Shown here: in pieces, positions 20,535 to 33,267 of the stretch | Position numbering within the stretch: position 1 is the stretch's first letter | How the letters are laid out: every line of letters begins with the position of its first letter | Assembly: GCF_003265705.1 (NCBI RefSeq) | Contig: NW_020312968.1 | Location: 11,027,732 to 11,091,731 of the forward strand | DNA from: Callorhinus ursinus | Taxonomy: Eukaryota; Chordata; Mammalia; Carnivora; Otariidae | DNA: 64,000 nt | Reading direction: 5' to 3' | Position numbers and translations under genes: made by a program | The notes under the pieces: generated by a model | The model's input: the letters and a program-made list of their open reading frames with translations, nothing else | Told to the model about the DNA's origin: nothing | Database searches by the model: none

Positions 20535-23500
20535 TGAACAGTGGCTGTGGGCTGTTTTCTGGAACCGAGGGCCAGTTACGGCCTCTGTGTGGGCCTCAGT
20601 GTTCTGGTCGGTAAAATGGGAGTTCAGAGGTGTGTAGTTTGTGGGGCCGAAGGGAGGGTTAGGCTACATGGGATAAGTGGTGTGCAGTGATGGCCAGGTC
20701 CCCGGTCCCACGCGGAAAGCCTCACCGATCCGTAATGACACTGACGTTTGTAGTTGCTTGTGCCCACACACCGTCGGTTGCAAAAAACGATGTGTTCTTC
20801 CTGCTTTTCACTCGGCCCACCTGACACCACGGGGGAGAGGGGGAGGGGCGGGCACTCCTGGCAACTTGCCACGTTTGTGGGCGATGTAGAGGCAGGGGCC
20901 TTCTGGAGTCAGACGGCTGGGGTGCGCCGTCACTGGGCGCCTGCTCTCGGGGGTGCCGAAATCAGGGCTGATGCAGAAAGAAGATGCCCTGGGAAGGGCC
21001 GAGGCAGTGAAGGGGGCCTGCAGACCACAGCCAGACTGCTTGGAAGCGAGCGGGCAGCTCGGGGTTCAACGTCCTCGCCCCTCAGACAGACAGCGTCAGC
21101 TCCAAGCCCAGCTCTGCCTCAGCCTCGCTGCGCTCCGCTAACTCACTTCTCTGGGTCGTTGTTTTCCCTCGTGTCTAAACTGTGGATGAGGTTATCCACC
21201 CTCTGAGGGTGTAGAGCGCTCGGCACTCCAGATCTGGCCACCGTTGCCCACTTCGCCAATCTGCCCCAAAGTAAGAAGAGCCTCCAGCACCCCATGCCCT
21301 GGAAAATCGGGTAAACTTCGGCTCCACAGTTCGTTCCAATCCATTACCCCCTCCCTCTCTTGGACCCACAGTCACAAGCACTGAGAATCAAGTTTGAAAA
21401 AGACAGTGAGAGGTGAGATAAAGGGTATGAGTGACCCAAAATAAAGGCAGTGGATCTATTTCTGGTCCCTTCTCAGGGAGCAGGGGGTTGATGGCTTGCA
21501 GAGTGGAGCACAGACAGGTGACAAAGGACTCCTCCCATATCTCTGGCCTGCAACAAGCCCCAGGGAGCGCTATGTAGCGCCCAAGCTCAGACAATACAGC
21601 AGAAAAAATGATGTGCTTGAGCCTGGAGAGAAGGACCTTCTGGATTTTTCTGGGGATGGCTATTGTCAACGTCTCTCAGAATAAGAACCCAGCACGAGGT
21701 TGAGCCCACCTTGGTGTTTGCCATGGAGGAGGAGTCAAGAAGACAAAGGTTAGGCCCCACAAGGCATGCATGTGACAGTGGTTTGGCCCACGAGGGACCC
21801 AAGTTTGACTTTAGAGAGGCCCTGGAAGCCAGCACGGTCCCAGGTCAGCTTTGGTCCTTGGGCCTTAGGAAGCACTCCATTAACTCAGTTTTCAACTGGC
21901 AGACAGATTGCCCCTTCCCTACTCTTAGTCCCTGTGCTTTGGATGAAAGTGACTATATCCCTGTCCCCAAGGAGGAGGCGTGGTATTCAGGCCTGGCCAA
22001 TCAGAGCATCATATTCCTCTGACCAAGCAATAGGGTTCCCCTAATCTCAAAACAATCTCTCGTGCTCATTTGTAGTCATAAGAGGACTTCAGCTGAGGAG
22101 CTGGGGAAGATCCCCACATTCCCTCTGGCTGGGCCCGTGTGGTCGCGACAACAAGTGCCATCACACAGAACCTGAGAGGGAAGCAGGAACTTGCCAAAGG
22201 GAGAACCAAGAGATGGAGAGATACTGCGTCCTGAGGGCAGTGGTTCAGACTCTGATCAAGCCGAACCTGAAGCCAGTGCTTCTGCTGGACTTTTTAGTTA
22301 CATGAACCAAGAAGCTCCCTTTTGTCTTAAGCCGGTTTGGCATGGGGTTTTCCATGTCTTGCAATGAAAGATTCTCAACTGACTCCAAAAATTATTGGCC
22401 AGACTCCAGTGACTGAAGTTGAAATCTTTACTTGTTGGATATTGGATTTATTTATTAATTGGACATTAATTGGATATATTAAGATAGGAAGGCCCTTCTT
22501 CAGATCTGTTGTAATCATAGGATTATTTTACACATGACCATAGAGCTGCCATTTTACCAATGAGGATGCATAGCAGAATCTGAACAAGTCCTGGGCTCTG
22601 TGTAACCCTGAGGTCAATCCTGCATTTGCTCCTCGGTTAATCATCATGATTATCATCAAACCCAGGCCTCACTTCCCCAGGCCCTCTTCTTTGGGTTTCT
22701 TCTTCTGTGGCCCAGCCTGATCTCTTATTCATCTTGAAAGGAAACTGATCAGCGTGGCCACCAATTCCCTAGGAACCTGGTTGTGTTAAATAACAAAAAG
22801 CTGGGTACATTTGAGGATCTCACTGGCTTTATTGAACTTTCCATGAGTCGGGCAATATCCCAACTAGCAAACAGAAAGGAGCTCCCTGGAGCTGTAGACA
22901 AGGAAAAGTTTTTAAAAGCAGAGAGGGAGTTGGGGGGGGGGGAAGGAAATTTTTGGTGAAGAATGCATTGTTTTAGGCAAGGTCACCCTCCTAAGGGGAA
23001 CGGTAAGGGTCTATCAGTAAATTTCTAGTGCTGACCAAAAAATGCCATGTTGAACTGGTTAAAGGTTACCACCCTGGAGAGTTTGAAACTGCAGTTAGGT
23101 TAAGTATCAAATCTTGTTTTGCTTACGTGGGCCCTTAACATAAGTGAGGGACTGTCGTTTTTTTGTTAACCGTACTGACTAGTTCACCTGCTCCGTGAAT
23201 CTCTATAAGTATGGGGGCACACCGGGGCATGGTGCCTGGCTTATGCGCGTGTAGGGGGGTTGAGTCTTTTCTGCGATCAGTCTGTCCCCACAGCATCCGG
23301 TGTGTGGGAATGTGGAGCCTGAGAGAAGGGGAGCACACAGCGGCTGGGGAGGGCGCAGCTTTGGTGCAAGCGGGCAGGCTAGTGCCTCACGGCTAACCAC
23401 TGGATTCCTGCACCTTGGCTGGCCAATCCTGCTGAAGGAGGAAGAAAAGAAGCCGGCTGAAATCTTCATTCACCCTCCGATTATTTTAATCATTCAGACA
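20535..23500. other. Unannotated stretch, possible repeat at 22.78-23.16 kb
   Basis: Bases 20800-21130 are moderately GC-rich without a supported promoter. Bases 22780-23160 (TAACAAAAAGCTGGG, CTGGCTTTATTGAACTTTCC, CAACTAGCAAACAGA, then a G run near 22933) resemble a reversed LTR-type repeat I cannot name. Nothing else was recognised. Confidence 0.4.
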
Positions 23501-23504
23501 GACA

Positions 23505-23690
23505 AAACATGGACTTGAGCCCCATTTCTGCCACTTAGAAGTTGTTTGAACTTGGATATGTGCGCCGATCTCCACTACCTCAACTGTAAAGACCTGCTCC
23601 GTTCACAGGATTGTTGGGAGAATCGTGGGTCGATGTACATGATAAGTGCTGCACACACATACTCTGCAAAGAGTCAGGTGCCAGGAATGA
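23505..23690 (+). repeat. MIR fragment
   Basis: CCCCATTTCTGCCACTTAGAAG, TACCTCAACTGTAAAGA, CACAGGATTGTTGGGAGAAT and ATGATAAGTGCTGCACA follow the MIR order. Confidence 0.65.
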
Positions 23691-24081
23691 CTGCCCCTTT
23701 TTTCCGGGGTCAGAATTCTCTGTTACTGTGTGTGCATGTTGACAGCTAAAATCATGGTGTTATGGTTATAGGGAGAGCCCCCAGTCATATTAAGTGTATG
23801 ATTTTAAGAATGACAGAGCATCTGGGACTATATTTTGCAAATCAAAGCTTGTAATTTAAGGAACAATAGAATAATAAAAAGGGAGTGTTCTGGGAAATTG
23901 AGGACATAGGGTCAGCAGAGAGACATTAAAAAAAAAAATACTGAACTGGGAGTTAGGAGACTTGATCCCTAGTCCTTCCTCTGTCTGTGATCTTGAGCCA
24001 TGGTGGCACCCTTGCGGGCTTCTGTTCCCCCGATCTGTAAAACTAGGGTGCTTGACCTCATTGTTTCATAACTGGGATGAG

Positions 24082-24269
24082 GTTAAAAAAAAAGGTTCAT
24101 TTATTTATTTTATAGAAGAAGCTTGAGAGAGCTTGCACGTGCACAGAGAGAGAACCCAAGCAGACTTCCCGCTGAGCATGGAGTCAAGATCCGGGCTCAA
24201 TCCTGAGATCATGACCCGAGTAGAAATCAAGAGTCAGATGCTTAACTGACTGAGTCACCTGGGTGCCCC
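24082..24269 (-). mobile_element. Can-SINE, older, reverse orientation
   Basis: It runs from an A-rich/TTTATTTATTTTATAG tail complement to GACTGAGTCACCTGGGTGCCCC. An 11-bp duplication ACTGGGATGAG lies at 24071-24081 and 24270-24280. Confidence 0.9.
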
Positions 24270-24339
24270 ACTGGGATGAGTTTTTGGAGTTACCCGGGAA
24301 GATCCACAAACGTAGAACATTTGTTTTGTTTCCTGCTGC

Positions 24340-24415
24340 GTTTCCAAAGCCTAGAGAAGTCCTTGGCACAAGGTAGGTACTCAGTATTTTTTTAATGAAC
24401 AAATAAAACTTTATG
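24340..24415 (+). repeat. L2 3'-end fragment
   Basis: CCTTGGCACAAGGTAGGTACTCAGTATTTTTTTAATGAAC matches the conserved L2 3' end. Confidence 0.55.
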
Positions 24416-24589
24416 AAAATTAACAGGCCTGGGTACACTCCAGAATCCTCATAGAGTATGTGTTTTTATTGGCCAGGTTCAGCGAATAAAAACACAAGAC
24501 ATCCAGTGAAGTCTGAATTTCAGATAAACAATGACATTTTTGGAGCGTGCATATGTGGTATGCAGTATCAGGCTATTGCATCTCATGTA

Positions 24590-24800
24590 AAGATAACCAG
24601 GTAAGGTTAGAGCTTTGGGCACCTTCAAACTGGCCAAGGTTTCAGAATCAGACAGATAATCTTGGTGTGAGTCTCCGCCTTGACTGTGTAATTTTAACTG
24701 ATTGCTAACTTTACCGGGCTTTGTAACCACAGTGTTTATCCCACAGGGTTGCTGAAGATATTCGAGATAATGTAAGTATGATGGCCAGCACTTAGCAGGT
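24590..24800 (-). repeat. MIR fragment
   Basis: On the minus strand: TTATCTCGAATATCTTCAGCAACCCTGTGGGAT...CAGTCAAGGCGGAGAC...GTCTGATTCTG, a diverged MIR. Confidence 0.5.
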
Positions 24801-24809
24801 GTCTCTACT

Positions 24810-26030
24810 TCTATAGCCAATATGGGCAGTTGGTTTGAAGGAAAAAACTCAGCATCACCAAGACCTTCACCGAATGCATTGTCAATGTCAGTAAATTGGC
24901 ATTCCGAAGTGACCAGGAGTAGAAAGAATAGTTCTAGGTGGACCTGAGCAAAGTTAGACTGAATGCTGACCTTCTGTCAAACAATACCTCTGTGTCTGGG
25001 GGGAACAAAACATACTCAAAATTAATAGCTTACCCAGAATAAATAGAGGAAGGAAATTCTTTCCTTTCATTTGTTATGGAATGTCATTTGCTTAACTGAC
25101 TTTTTCTAATGTCAAAAGTAAATATTCAGGTTTCCTAGGGTCACTTGACAGAAGGATGGGCCCCTAGCTGGGTAGTGAAAATACTTCAATCCTGACCTGG
25201 TTTCTCTCTCTTCTAAGTTAAAAGCATCTTCTGTGTCCGGAGCATTTGATGTTTCTAGAAATGTCTGATACATCTCCTCTGGTTGAAAAACGAGCACATG
25301 TGGCAACACGTGTAAAACGTTCATTAGAAGGAAACAACTCGCTAGAAACACATATTTAATGCTGAGTGTATATTATGTACCAAAGACTATCCTGGGTGCT
25401 GGGGCTCCTCAGTGGACAAAATAGGGGTCAGTGAACAAAACAGACCCAAATCCTTGCCTTTGTGGAAATGGCATCCTGGGATAGGGAGAAAAGTATAAGC
25501 ATCCTAAATAAATGAGTTCTGTAGGATGTGGACGGTGATGGTTTCTATGGAAAAGGCCCAGAGGGGAAGGAAGGTGGGACTGAGGATGGTGGGGTGGTCA
25601 TTTTAGTTAGCATGGTAACAGTGGGCCTCATTGGCAAGGTGGCATTTGGGAAACGAAGGTGATGGAAGGAGCCATGCTGATCTGGGGGGATGAGAAGAAG
25701 AATATTAAGCACAAAAGCCCTAAGGCAGGTGCATGCCAAGAGTGTTTCAGGAACAGTGGGGAGGCCAGTGTAGCCAGAGCAGAGAGAGGGAAGACAGTAG
25801 GAAGAGAGAAGACCCAAGTCACTGTTATGGTCTTAATCGTGATGAGAGATCCCATGAACCTCACTGCAAATGTGAATCTGAGTTTCTTTACTCTGTTCTT
25901 GTAGGGTCGTCTTCAACTACCCACTTGCAAAGACGGCTCTTAATTTGTAAAGCACCGTTAGATTAGAGATTTACCCCCACAAATCTATGACTGCAGGAAA
26001 TAACACAGCTTAGCAAAGATACACGTGCCT
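24810..26030. other. Unannotated stretch
   Basis: No exon or clear repeat was recognised. Bases 25380-25560 contain low-complexity purine-rich sequence. Confidence 0.45.
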
Positions 26031-26034
26031 TCAT

Positions 26035-26262
26035 CAATAGATCTGAGTTCCTATTCTGATGTTCCTATTGCTAGATGTGTGCCCTTGGGCAAGTTACTTA
26101 ACCTCTCTGTGCTTCAAGTTCCGTCTCTGAAATGGGTGAAATGAGGCACCTAAAAGTGCCTCCGTTGAAGTTGTGAAGATTGCAGGGAAGGTCCATGGAC
26201 AATCTTAATACAGTGCTTGGCACATAGGAAGTACTAAAAAAATACCATTATTATTTCTTGAA
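26035..26262 (+). repeat. MIR (nearly complete)
   Basis: GTGTGCCCTTGGGCAAGTTACTTAACCTCTCTGTGCTTCA, then CGTCTCTGAAATGGGTGAAAT and CAGTGCTTGGCACATAGGAAG: a textbook MIR core and 3' end. Confidence 0.9.
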
Positions 26263-26374
26263 AAGTATAATCAGGAAGATTGGGTATTTTGAAATATCTA
26301 TTTCAATGTATATTTGGAATGTATATTAATAACCAAAACATGTTTTTGAGCAAAAATGGCCTTTAAGCCAACCT

Positions 26375-26965
26375 CTGGGATGATCCCTCATGATCCTGTG
26401 TCTGAGGATTCAGACCCATGTATGGTCCCCTCCCACCTTGTACCAGGGTTGGTCTATGTGACCATAAATTATGGCAGAAGTGACAATATGTCACTTTTTT
26501 AGAAAAAAAATTTAATTAAAAAAATTTTTTTGTCTAATGATATGTCACTTTGAAGATTAGATTATGAAAGCATTGCAACTATGATCTTGCTCTTTCTCTC
26601 TTTCTCAATCATCACTTAGCTCTGGGGAAGGCAACTGTTATGTCCTGAGCAGCCCCATGGAGAGGCGCCCCCTGTGGAGGGGTCTACATGACAAGGTACT
26701 GAGTCCTTGTGCCAACAACCATGTGAGTCTGAGCCTTTTTGGAAGTGGACCCACCAGGTGTGGTCAAGCCTTTAGATGATAGCAGCCTTCACTGACATTT
26801 TGACTGTAACTTCATGAGAGCCCCTGAGCCAGAACCATCCAGCTAAGCAGCTCCCAGATTCCCAAACCACAGAAACTGGGTGAGATGATAAATATTTGTT
26901 GTCTTAAGCTTCTAAGTTTTACGATAATTTGTTTATGCAGTGATACATAATTAATAACGATAACT
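26375..26965 (+). repeat. Old LTR-like repeat with a small A/T-rich insertion
   Basis: It ends ACAGAAACTGGGTGAGATGATAAATATTTGTTGTCTTAAGC...AATTTGTTTATGCAGTGATACATAATTAATA, typical of MaLR-like LTR 3' halves. Bases 26498-26539 are an A/T-rich insert between 12-bp repeats ATATGTCACTTT (26486-26497 and 26540-26551). Confidence 0.5.
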
Positions 26966-26969
26966 CATA

Positions 26970-28555
26970 TATATTTTTTCTAATTAACTTTTGATTATAA
27001 AGGATTTACTAGGCCTAAACCTATTTCTCTCATGTTTGATCTTTAAACATCACCCCTGGTCCTCGGTAGGTCTACAAGCATTTATTTTTTTACATAGTTG
27101 TTATCAGTGTAAATCAGTGTATATACGCTACTGGGTATTTTGATTTTCCCCCTCAGAGTCATGTCATATGCACCAACAATTGCCGCATTGTTAGCATTTT
27201 TACTGGCTCTATGGCATTCTTTGCTATTGCTATGTCACCTTAGCTCAAACATTCCCTATTATAAGACATACTGAGTTACAGTAAAAATAGTGCCCATGAG
27301 CCAGGCAATGTCCTGAGAGTTCCATAGACTAGGTCCCTGCTCTCAGATACAAGAAAGGCAGGCAGCACAGAGGGGCGAATCCTCCTGAGGCTCACAGGCT
27401 ACCACAGGGATCGAACACGAACACTGGTGTTGGGTAGGTGAGTGCGCCGTCCTTGAGGCTGACCCAAGACAGCGAAGGAGCTGTGTGAACGTCATTGTTA
27501 AGATAACAATCATAGCTTTCTAGAATTCTGTGTGCTTCCTGGAGAAATACAGAATAGACAGTAGACAATAAAACCTTGGGGAAAAAAAAATCCTTGCCTT
27601 GGCTCCAAGTCTCAAAGCAGGATTTCAGGGAGGGTATCCCTGAACTAAAGCCATTGTCCCCCAACTCTGTGTGTCTGCCTCCCCCCTCAGCATTCTCCTC
27701 CCCTCCTTTGGCTGTGCTTTGTCAGACGCTGCCATTGTGGCCGGAAGAAAAAAAGTTGACTAAGCCCTTCTTTGTTGAAATGCAGCACCATGTTACACAT
27801 ACCGGGTCTCTTCTGAATACAGCATTCATCAGAAGGCTCTTACGTAACCAGATCCTACAAGCAGGGAGCACCGTGTCTCCAGTTGGGTCCGTTCTGGTGC
27901 TGACCGTTTGACTTTCCCAACCTTGCTAACAAGATTCAGGGGGACCACGGGGTCAGCAAGCCGTTTTCACCTGTAAAAACATAACATGCGATAAAGGGAG
28001 CTTCACCTAGTGTATCAAGGAACACGAAACACAACCAACTCTAGAACCTCATCAGGTTCACGCTCATCAGTCTATTGAACCAGATGCAGCCCTGCCAGCT
28101 GGGGCAAAGTCAACCCTCCATGAGTGACAAGACTGAGGTTGTATTGACATCAGGGTTCCTTATTAGGTTTCAGCTGTGCTAATCCTCAGATGAATGTAGC
28201 GCAGCCTCCTTCCCTCCCCTCAGTGCCCCTTGCGCCCACAGAAGACACCCCTCCCTGTTCAGCGGCACTCAGAGAACCTTCATTTTAATTAGAAGTCTGT
28301 CTGATGAAAAAGCACCCGGGCTCAAAAGACCACTCTAGTTGTTTGAAAACTCCCAGGTTAGAGAATGGGGCAGTGAGGTCAAGGTCAAAAGGTTACCAGG
28401 TCAGGATTTTCTTGCCAAAGGAGAAAATGCCTCAGCAACAATGACTCAGTGCAAAGTTATGACTAATATGATTAAAACAAAAACAAGCAAGCAAAACAAA
28501 ATACCTCCAACACAAGGCACATGGTGTGCCAGTTGAAAGTGACCGGGGGTGGGGT
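26970..28555. other. Unannotated stretch
   Basis: Bases 27000-27250 have the AT-rich character of an old reversed L1 3' region (CATTTATTTTTTTACATAG..., GCATTCTTTGCTATTGCTATG), without firm support. The rest looks unique. Confidence 0.4.
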
Positions 28556-28559
28556 GGTG

Positions 28560-28738
28560 AATTCGGACCTTCGCAGCCCAGGTTCGAATCCTGCCTCCAC
28601 CACTTAGCACTGTGGCTTCCTGTGGATGCTTGAGCCTCCCTGAACCTCTGCCTTCATTTCTGCAATGTGGATAATCATCACGCCTACCTCGCAGGACAAC
28701 GAGGTTCTCAGTAAGTGTTATCAGTTATTAAAATTATA
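28560..28738 (+). repeat. MIR fragment
   Basis: CCCAGGTTCGAATCCTGCCTCCACCACTTAGCACTGTGGC, then CCCTGAACCTCTGCCTTCATTTCTGCAATGTGGATAATCATCACGCC, match the MIR tRNA-related B box and core. Confidence 0.85.
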
Positions 28739-28788
28739 CCGTTTTAATTATGATAATACTTTATACCTCTTTCAAGCCAAAGCCTTTT

Positions 28789-28981
28789 TTTAAAATAAAT
28801 TTTATTTATTTATTTGACAGAGAGACACAGCGAGAGAGGGAACACAACAGGGGGAGTGGGAGAGGGAGAAGCAGACTCCCCACTGAGCAGGGAGCCCGAC
28901 GCGGGGCTCGATCCCAGGACCCCGGGACCACGACCTGAGCCGAAGGCAGACGCCCAATGACTGAGCCACCCAGGCGCTCCT
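28789..28981 (-). mobile_element. Can-SINE, reverse orientation
   Basis: It runs from AAAATAAATTTTATTTATTTATTTGACAG to GACTGAGCCACCCAGGCGCTCC. Duplications AAGCCAAAGCCTTTT (28774-28788) and AAGCCAGAGCCTTTT (28982-28996) differ by one base. Confidence 0.95.
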
Positions 28982-29039
28982 AAGCCAGAGCCTTTTATAT
29001 TATGGTGAAGTTTGTACATGTATTAGCTCCTCTAAATGA

Positions 29040-29142
29040 CAGGTGGTTTGTTTGGATTCTTCATCTTTGTGCCCTTTATAAAGCTTAACCCAGTGCTTTG
29101 GGCAAGTAGGCCCCCAATAAATATTTGTCAAATAAGTAAATG
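29040..29142 (+). repeat. L2 3'-end fragment
   Basis: CCCAGTGCTTTGGGCAAGTAGGCCCCCAATAAATATTTGTCAAATAAGTAAATG is typical of an L2 3' end. Confidence 0.65.
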
Positions 29143-29144
29143 TC

Positions 29145-30090
29145 CTAAATATAGCGAGTCTGCAGGGACAGGCTTGTACACATAGTCCCTCTAGTTAGGA
29201 ACCTATGAGAATGTCACACACCTTTTGAATACTCTATAAATATAAAATGTATTCATACGGGGTTTCAGCTTCCTGCAGACTAAACCCTAACTTACTTTGC
29301 AAAATAAAGCAAATGAATCAATGTGTTCTTTACCTTTCAGACGGGTGTTCCCAGGAACCAGGAGTGTGGGGCTATCATGTTATAGGTTGAAATAACTTCC
29401 TTTCTTTCTAGCTTTAGATAATAATTATATGTTTTCTGACACAGACGGCAGCTAGATTATTTTACATTCATTTCCTAAGCTTCGTAATGCTTATAACTAA
29501 GTGGCAAACTAACTAGTGAAATCTGAGTTATGAGGTTTGGGACACAGAAAAAAGCAGAGCTGGCTCTATGGGCCATTCCCTTCTGCTTCTCTCTTTTAGC
29601 TTTCTCCAACAAGGGAGGTCGAAGCGCTGTTTTGGAAGAGGGAACCATAAAGCCATTGGCAGTAGGTAAGTGATCCAGATTGAGTCATGAACTAGGGTTC
29701 TGTAATATTAATAGATGTTCTTCAGCAAGAAGACTCCTTAGTGGCAGTAAGAACTGAGCCAGGCTGAGGAACACATACCTTCCCTTAATAAAATCAAGAA
29801 CCTCCAAGGTTGGCCTCGGAAAAGGATCTGTAGTGGTGAATCCAGCTGTCTCCACTGCACAATTGGAAGCCCCCCCATCCCACCCCCCAGTTTGCCTTTT
29901 CTTTCAGGGAGACTCACTTGTGCTCAGGTTTGCACACACACCACACACTGTCTCACACACACACACACACACACACACATGTTCTTGCCACCATGACTTC
30001 TCTTTAATACTCTGACATGAAAACAGACAAAACACTTTCCCTCACATCTCTAAAATATTTGAGAATGACAAAAACTTAAAAAAAAACATA
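29145..30090. other. Unannotated stretch
   Basis: Apart from the CA repeat, nothing was recognised. Confidence 0.45.
29954..29979. repeat. CA dinucleotide microsatellite
   Basis: Thirteen CA units. Confidence 0.95.
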
Positions 30091-30091
30091 T

Positions 30092-30232
30092 CGGGCACCT
30101 GGGTGGCTCAGTTGGTTAAGTGACTGCCTTCAGCTCGGGTCATGGTCCTGGAGTCCTGGGATCGAGTCCCACATCGGGCTCCCAGCTTAGCAGGGAGTCT
30201 GCTTCTCCCTCTGACCCTCTCCCCTCTCGTGC

Positions 30233-30306
<74 letters not shown>

Positions 30307-30321
30307 AATCTTTAAAAAAAA
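30092..30321 (+). mobile_element. Can-SINE with expanded microsatellites
   Basis: It starts GGGCACCTGGGTGGCTCAGT and has the B-box-like GGATCGAGTCC. The CT run (about 30236-30263) and the AAAT run (about 30265-30308) in the tail are much longer than in the other copies, so this SINE has seeded two microsatellites. Confidence 0.95.
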
Positions 30322-30589
30322 TCTCAACAATAACTGTGGTATATATCTGTTGTAAAAAAAAAATGAAATGAAGAGTATGAGAAAGGAAATGACTTCCAGG
30401 GCCTGCCCCAATTCTTCTGTCCCAAAGGACTAGTGTGACTTTGGTGACCTCTCACCTGGGGGTCTTTCTTGCTCTGTCCTGATTTATCTCCTTGCTGCCA
30501 TGTACCTTACTGGGTTGCAGTGCACAAGACATTCAGGGCGCCATATTCCTTCCTGCAGCTTACCCAAGGCCTGCTCTGGGGCAACTCAT

Positions 30590-30780
30590 TCTGTGAGGTT
30601 TGATCCTTACTGCTCAACCCAACGTGAGGTTGATATTTCCATTTTACAGACGAGAAGCTTGAGGCTCAGGGAGGTAAAAGAGTTGACTGCTCTTACCTGT
30701 ACACACTTCCTAGTATATGGCAGAGGACTAAGTGCGTGACACGAAGGTCCACTATGCAAATGGTATACCCCACAACCAGG
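30590..30780 (-). repeat. MIR fragment
   Basis: TTTCCATTTTACAGACGAGAAGCTTGAGGCTCAGGGAGGTAAAAGAGTTGAC is the reversed MIR core. Confidence 0.75.
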
Positions 30781-31244
30781 GCAGACGCCCTTTAGCTGCA
30801 AAGCCCGTATAACATATGGTTGTGTTTGTTACTAATTTACTGGATAGCTTAACTGAATCCTGAGGGAATGGGCGCAGGAGACATTGGTTTTGATGGGAAA
30901 GGAGAGTAAGGAGAAGGTTCTAAATCTGGAGTTGCTGCCAGTAAGACAGTTCTCATTATGACCCCATGTGTAAAGTGCAGAGCCACATGATGTCAATGGA
31001 GTGATAGCAAATAAATGTGTGTTTTAAAAGGGCCTGATGGAAATATGTCAAAATCTGAATAGTGACTAGGTGGTGGAGCCATAAATGATTATTATTTCTA
31101 ATTTATCCTTTTCATATTTTCCCAAAGTTTTTTCCCCCAATAATGGGCATGCATTACTTTTATTGTCTGAAAAACTTAAGTATTAGCTTATAATATGTTA
31201 GCTGTATGTTATATTGTAAAACGTATGGCTATCAAATTAAAAAT

Positions 31245-32215
31245 GTATGTGCTTCAAAGGACACTATCAAGTGAAAAGACAACCCACAAAATGGGAGAAA
31301 ATATTTACCAATCATATACCAGATAAAGGACTAGTATTACTTACCAGATAAAGACCGCTTACAACTCAACAATAGAAAGACACATAACCCAATGTAAAAA
31401 TGGGCAAAAGATTTGAACTGACATTTCTCCACAGCAGATATACGGATAGCCAACAAGGATATGAAAAGATGCTCAACATCATTACTCATTAGGGAAATGT
31501 GAATTAAAACCACAAGACGCCAATTCACACCCCCTAGAATATATATAATGAAAAAGATGACGATGACTGTGGACGAGGGTTTGGAGAAATTAGAACCCTA
31601 ATAATGGGAAGGTAAAATAGTACGGCCACTTTGGAAAAGTGTGTCAGTTCCTTGAAAAGTTAATCACAGAGTTACCATATAGCCAAGAAATTCCAGTCCT
31701 AGATATATACCCAAGAGAAAGGAAAACATGTTTACATAGAAACGGGTACACGATCATTCATAGCAGCATAGGGCGGCTTAGAGCAAAAAAGTAGAAACAA
31801 TCCAAAATGCCCATCAGAAGATGAATGGATAGACAAGATGTGGTTTTATCCATACAAGAAAATATTATTCAGCTATAAAAAGGAGTACTGATACAGGCTT
31901 CAGCATGGATGCACTCTGCCAATATTAAGAAGCCAGACACAAAGGCTTTATATTGTATGTTTCTACTTATGTGAAGTGTTCAGTATAGGCAAATTCAGAG
32001 ACAGAAGGCAGATCAGTGTTTGCCCAGGGCTCAATGGGGGGGGGGGACTGAGGAGCGACTTCTGATTGGTGTGGGGTTTCCGGAATAATCGAAGTATTCT
32101 GGAATTAGATAGTGGCCGTGGTTGCAGAACTGTGAATATATTCAAAAATCACCAAATGGTAAACTTTAAGAGTAAACTTTATGGTATGCGAATTGTATCT
32201 CAACAGAGAAATGAC
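31245..32215 (+). mobile_element. Old L1 3' portion (L1M-type), sense
   Basis: It follows the end of ORF2 and the 3' UTR with many lesions: GGACACTATCAAGTGAAAAGACAACCCACA, ATGGGCAAAAGATTTGAACTGACATTTCT, ATTCATAGCAGCATAGGG, CTATAAAAAGGAGTACTGATACAGG and ATTGTATCTCAACAGAGAAATG. No open frame survives. Confidence 0.85.
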
Positions 32216-32494
32216 TAAAAATGAAGTAAAATTTCAAATAGAAATCCACCAAAAAAATTCAGAATCTGCCTTACTTTTGACTGATTAGGTATGACTACGT
32301 TTGAGGGCCTGGGGAATAAATGTTCACTGACTAAATGTAATGAAGGAAAAACGACGGATGGAGAGTACCGTGTGCATGCAGGAGCCCCCTGCCTGATTCT
32401 CCCTCTTACTCCTTAACCCCCCGGGGTGGGGGGGATAAAGATGCTTTTCATAGAATTGTGGACATTAGGCAGAGAGAGGGTAGAGATCTACTGA

Positions 32495-32570
32495 ACCCAT
32501 ACACCCTTATTCTACCTATGAAGAAACTGAGGCCCAGAAGGAGGAAAGAGTTTGCTCACTGCCCCCCACC
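32495..32570 (-). repeat. MIR fragment
   Basis: TTATTCTACCTATGAAGAAACTGAGGCCCAGAAGGAGGAAAGAGTTTGC is a reversed MIR core. Confidence 0.6.
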
Positions 32571-32850
32571 CCCGTCATGAGCTGCAAAGGGGCTGATGAG
32601 CTTTCCTTTCCCCACGTTATCTTTGAGCTGCCGCCTGCCTGTCCTTTTCACCGGCAGGGCCATCCATTTCAGGAATTAGCGGGTGTGCTTTGCCTGTACG
32701 CATAGAGAAGCACTGATTGCACAGCCTCTTCGCCCCAAAGGCCAGCATTTCGCTTTTTGAGGTTCGACGACTCTCCACTGTAATCTACTTGCAAAAATAC
32801 CGTGACAAGTGTATGGCGCCGCTGGGTGCGTGCTCTGCTGGAGAGCTTGG

Positions 32851-32864
32851 GGCGGGGCGGGGGG
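32851..32864 (+). promoter_or_regulatory. Tandem GC boxes upstream of the CpG island
   Basis: GGGGCGGGGCGGGG provides overlapping Sp/KLF-type sites at the left edge of the CpG island. Confidence 0.5.
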
Positions 32865-33267
32865 GGAGGGCCCCAGACCCCTAAAGAAAAGCAGTGACTG
32901 AAGAGCGGGCATTAATGGGTTTTTGTTTTGTCTTGGTAATACTTGGTTTTACAAAGTTGGCCTTCCGTCCGGTTTATTCAAACCAGAAGACTCAAGCCAC
33001 AGTCTCTCAAGTCTCCACGGATCTACTCGCACCCAACTGCGACTGCTCTGAATCGAGTGTCTGACTTCCTAGTTGGCTCTCAGCTCCCGCGGGGGGCACT
33101 GCGGCTTCTCTGGAGTCCCCCCGCGCGGAGCACCTGCACGCCTCTGCACACGCTTCTGCACTCCCCTTTCCACCCAGGACTCTGTCCTTCCGCCGAGCCG
33201 GTCCCTGGTCGCCCCTGTGCGGGTCCCGCTCAGGCACCTGCAGGAAACGAGAGCCCTGCGCGCTCAC

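Noticed and set aside
20800..21130. Possible second CpG island
   Set aside because: CpG density is only moderate and there is no donor site or GC-box cluster comparable with the 33-kb island.
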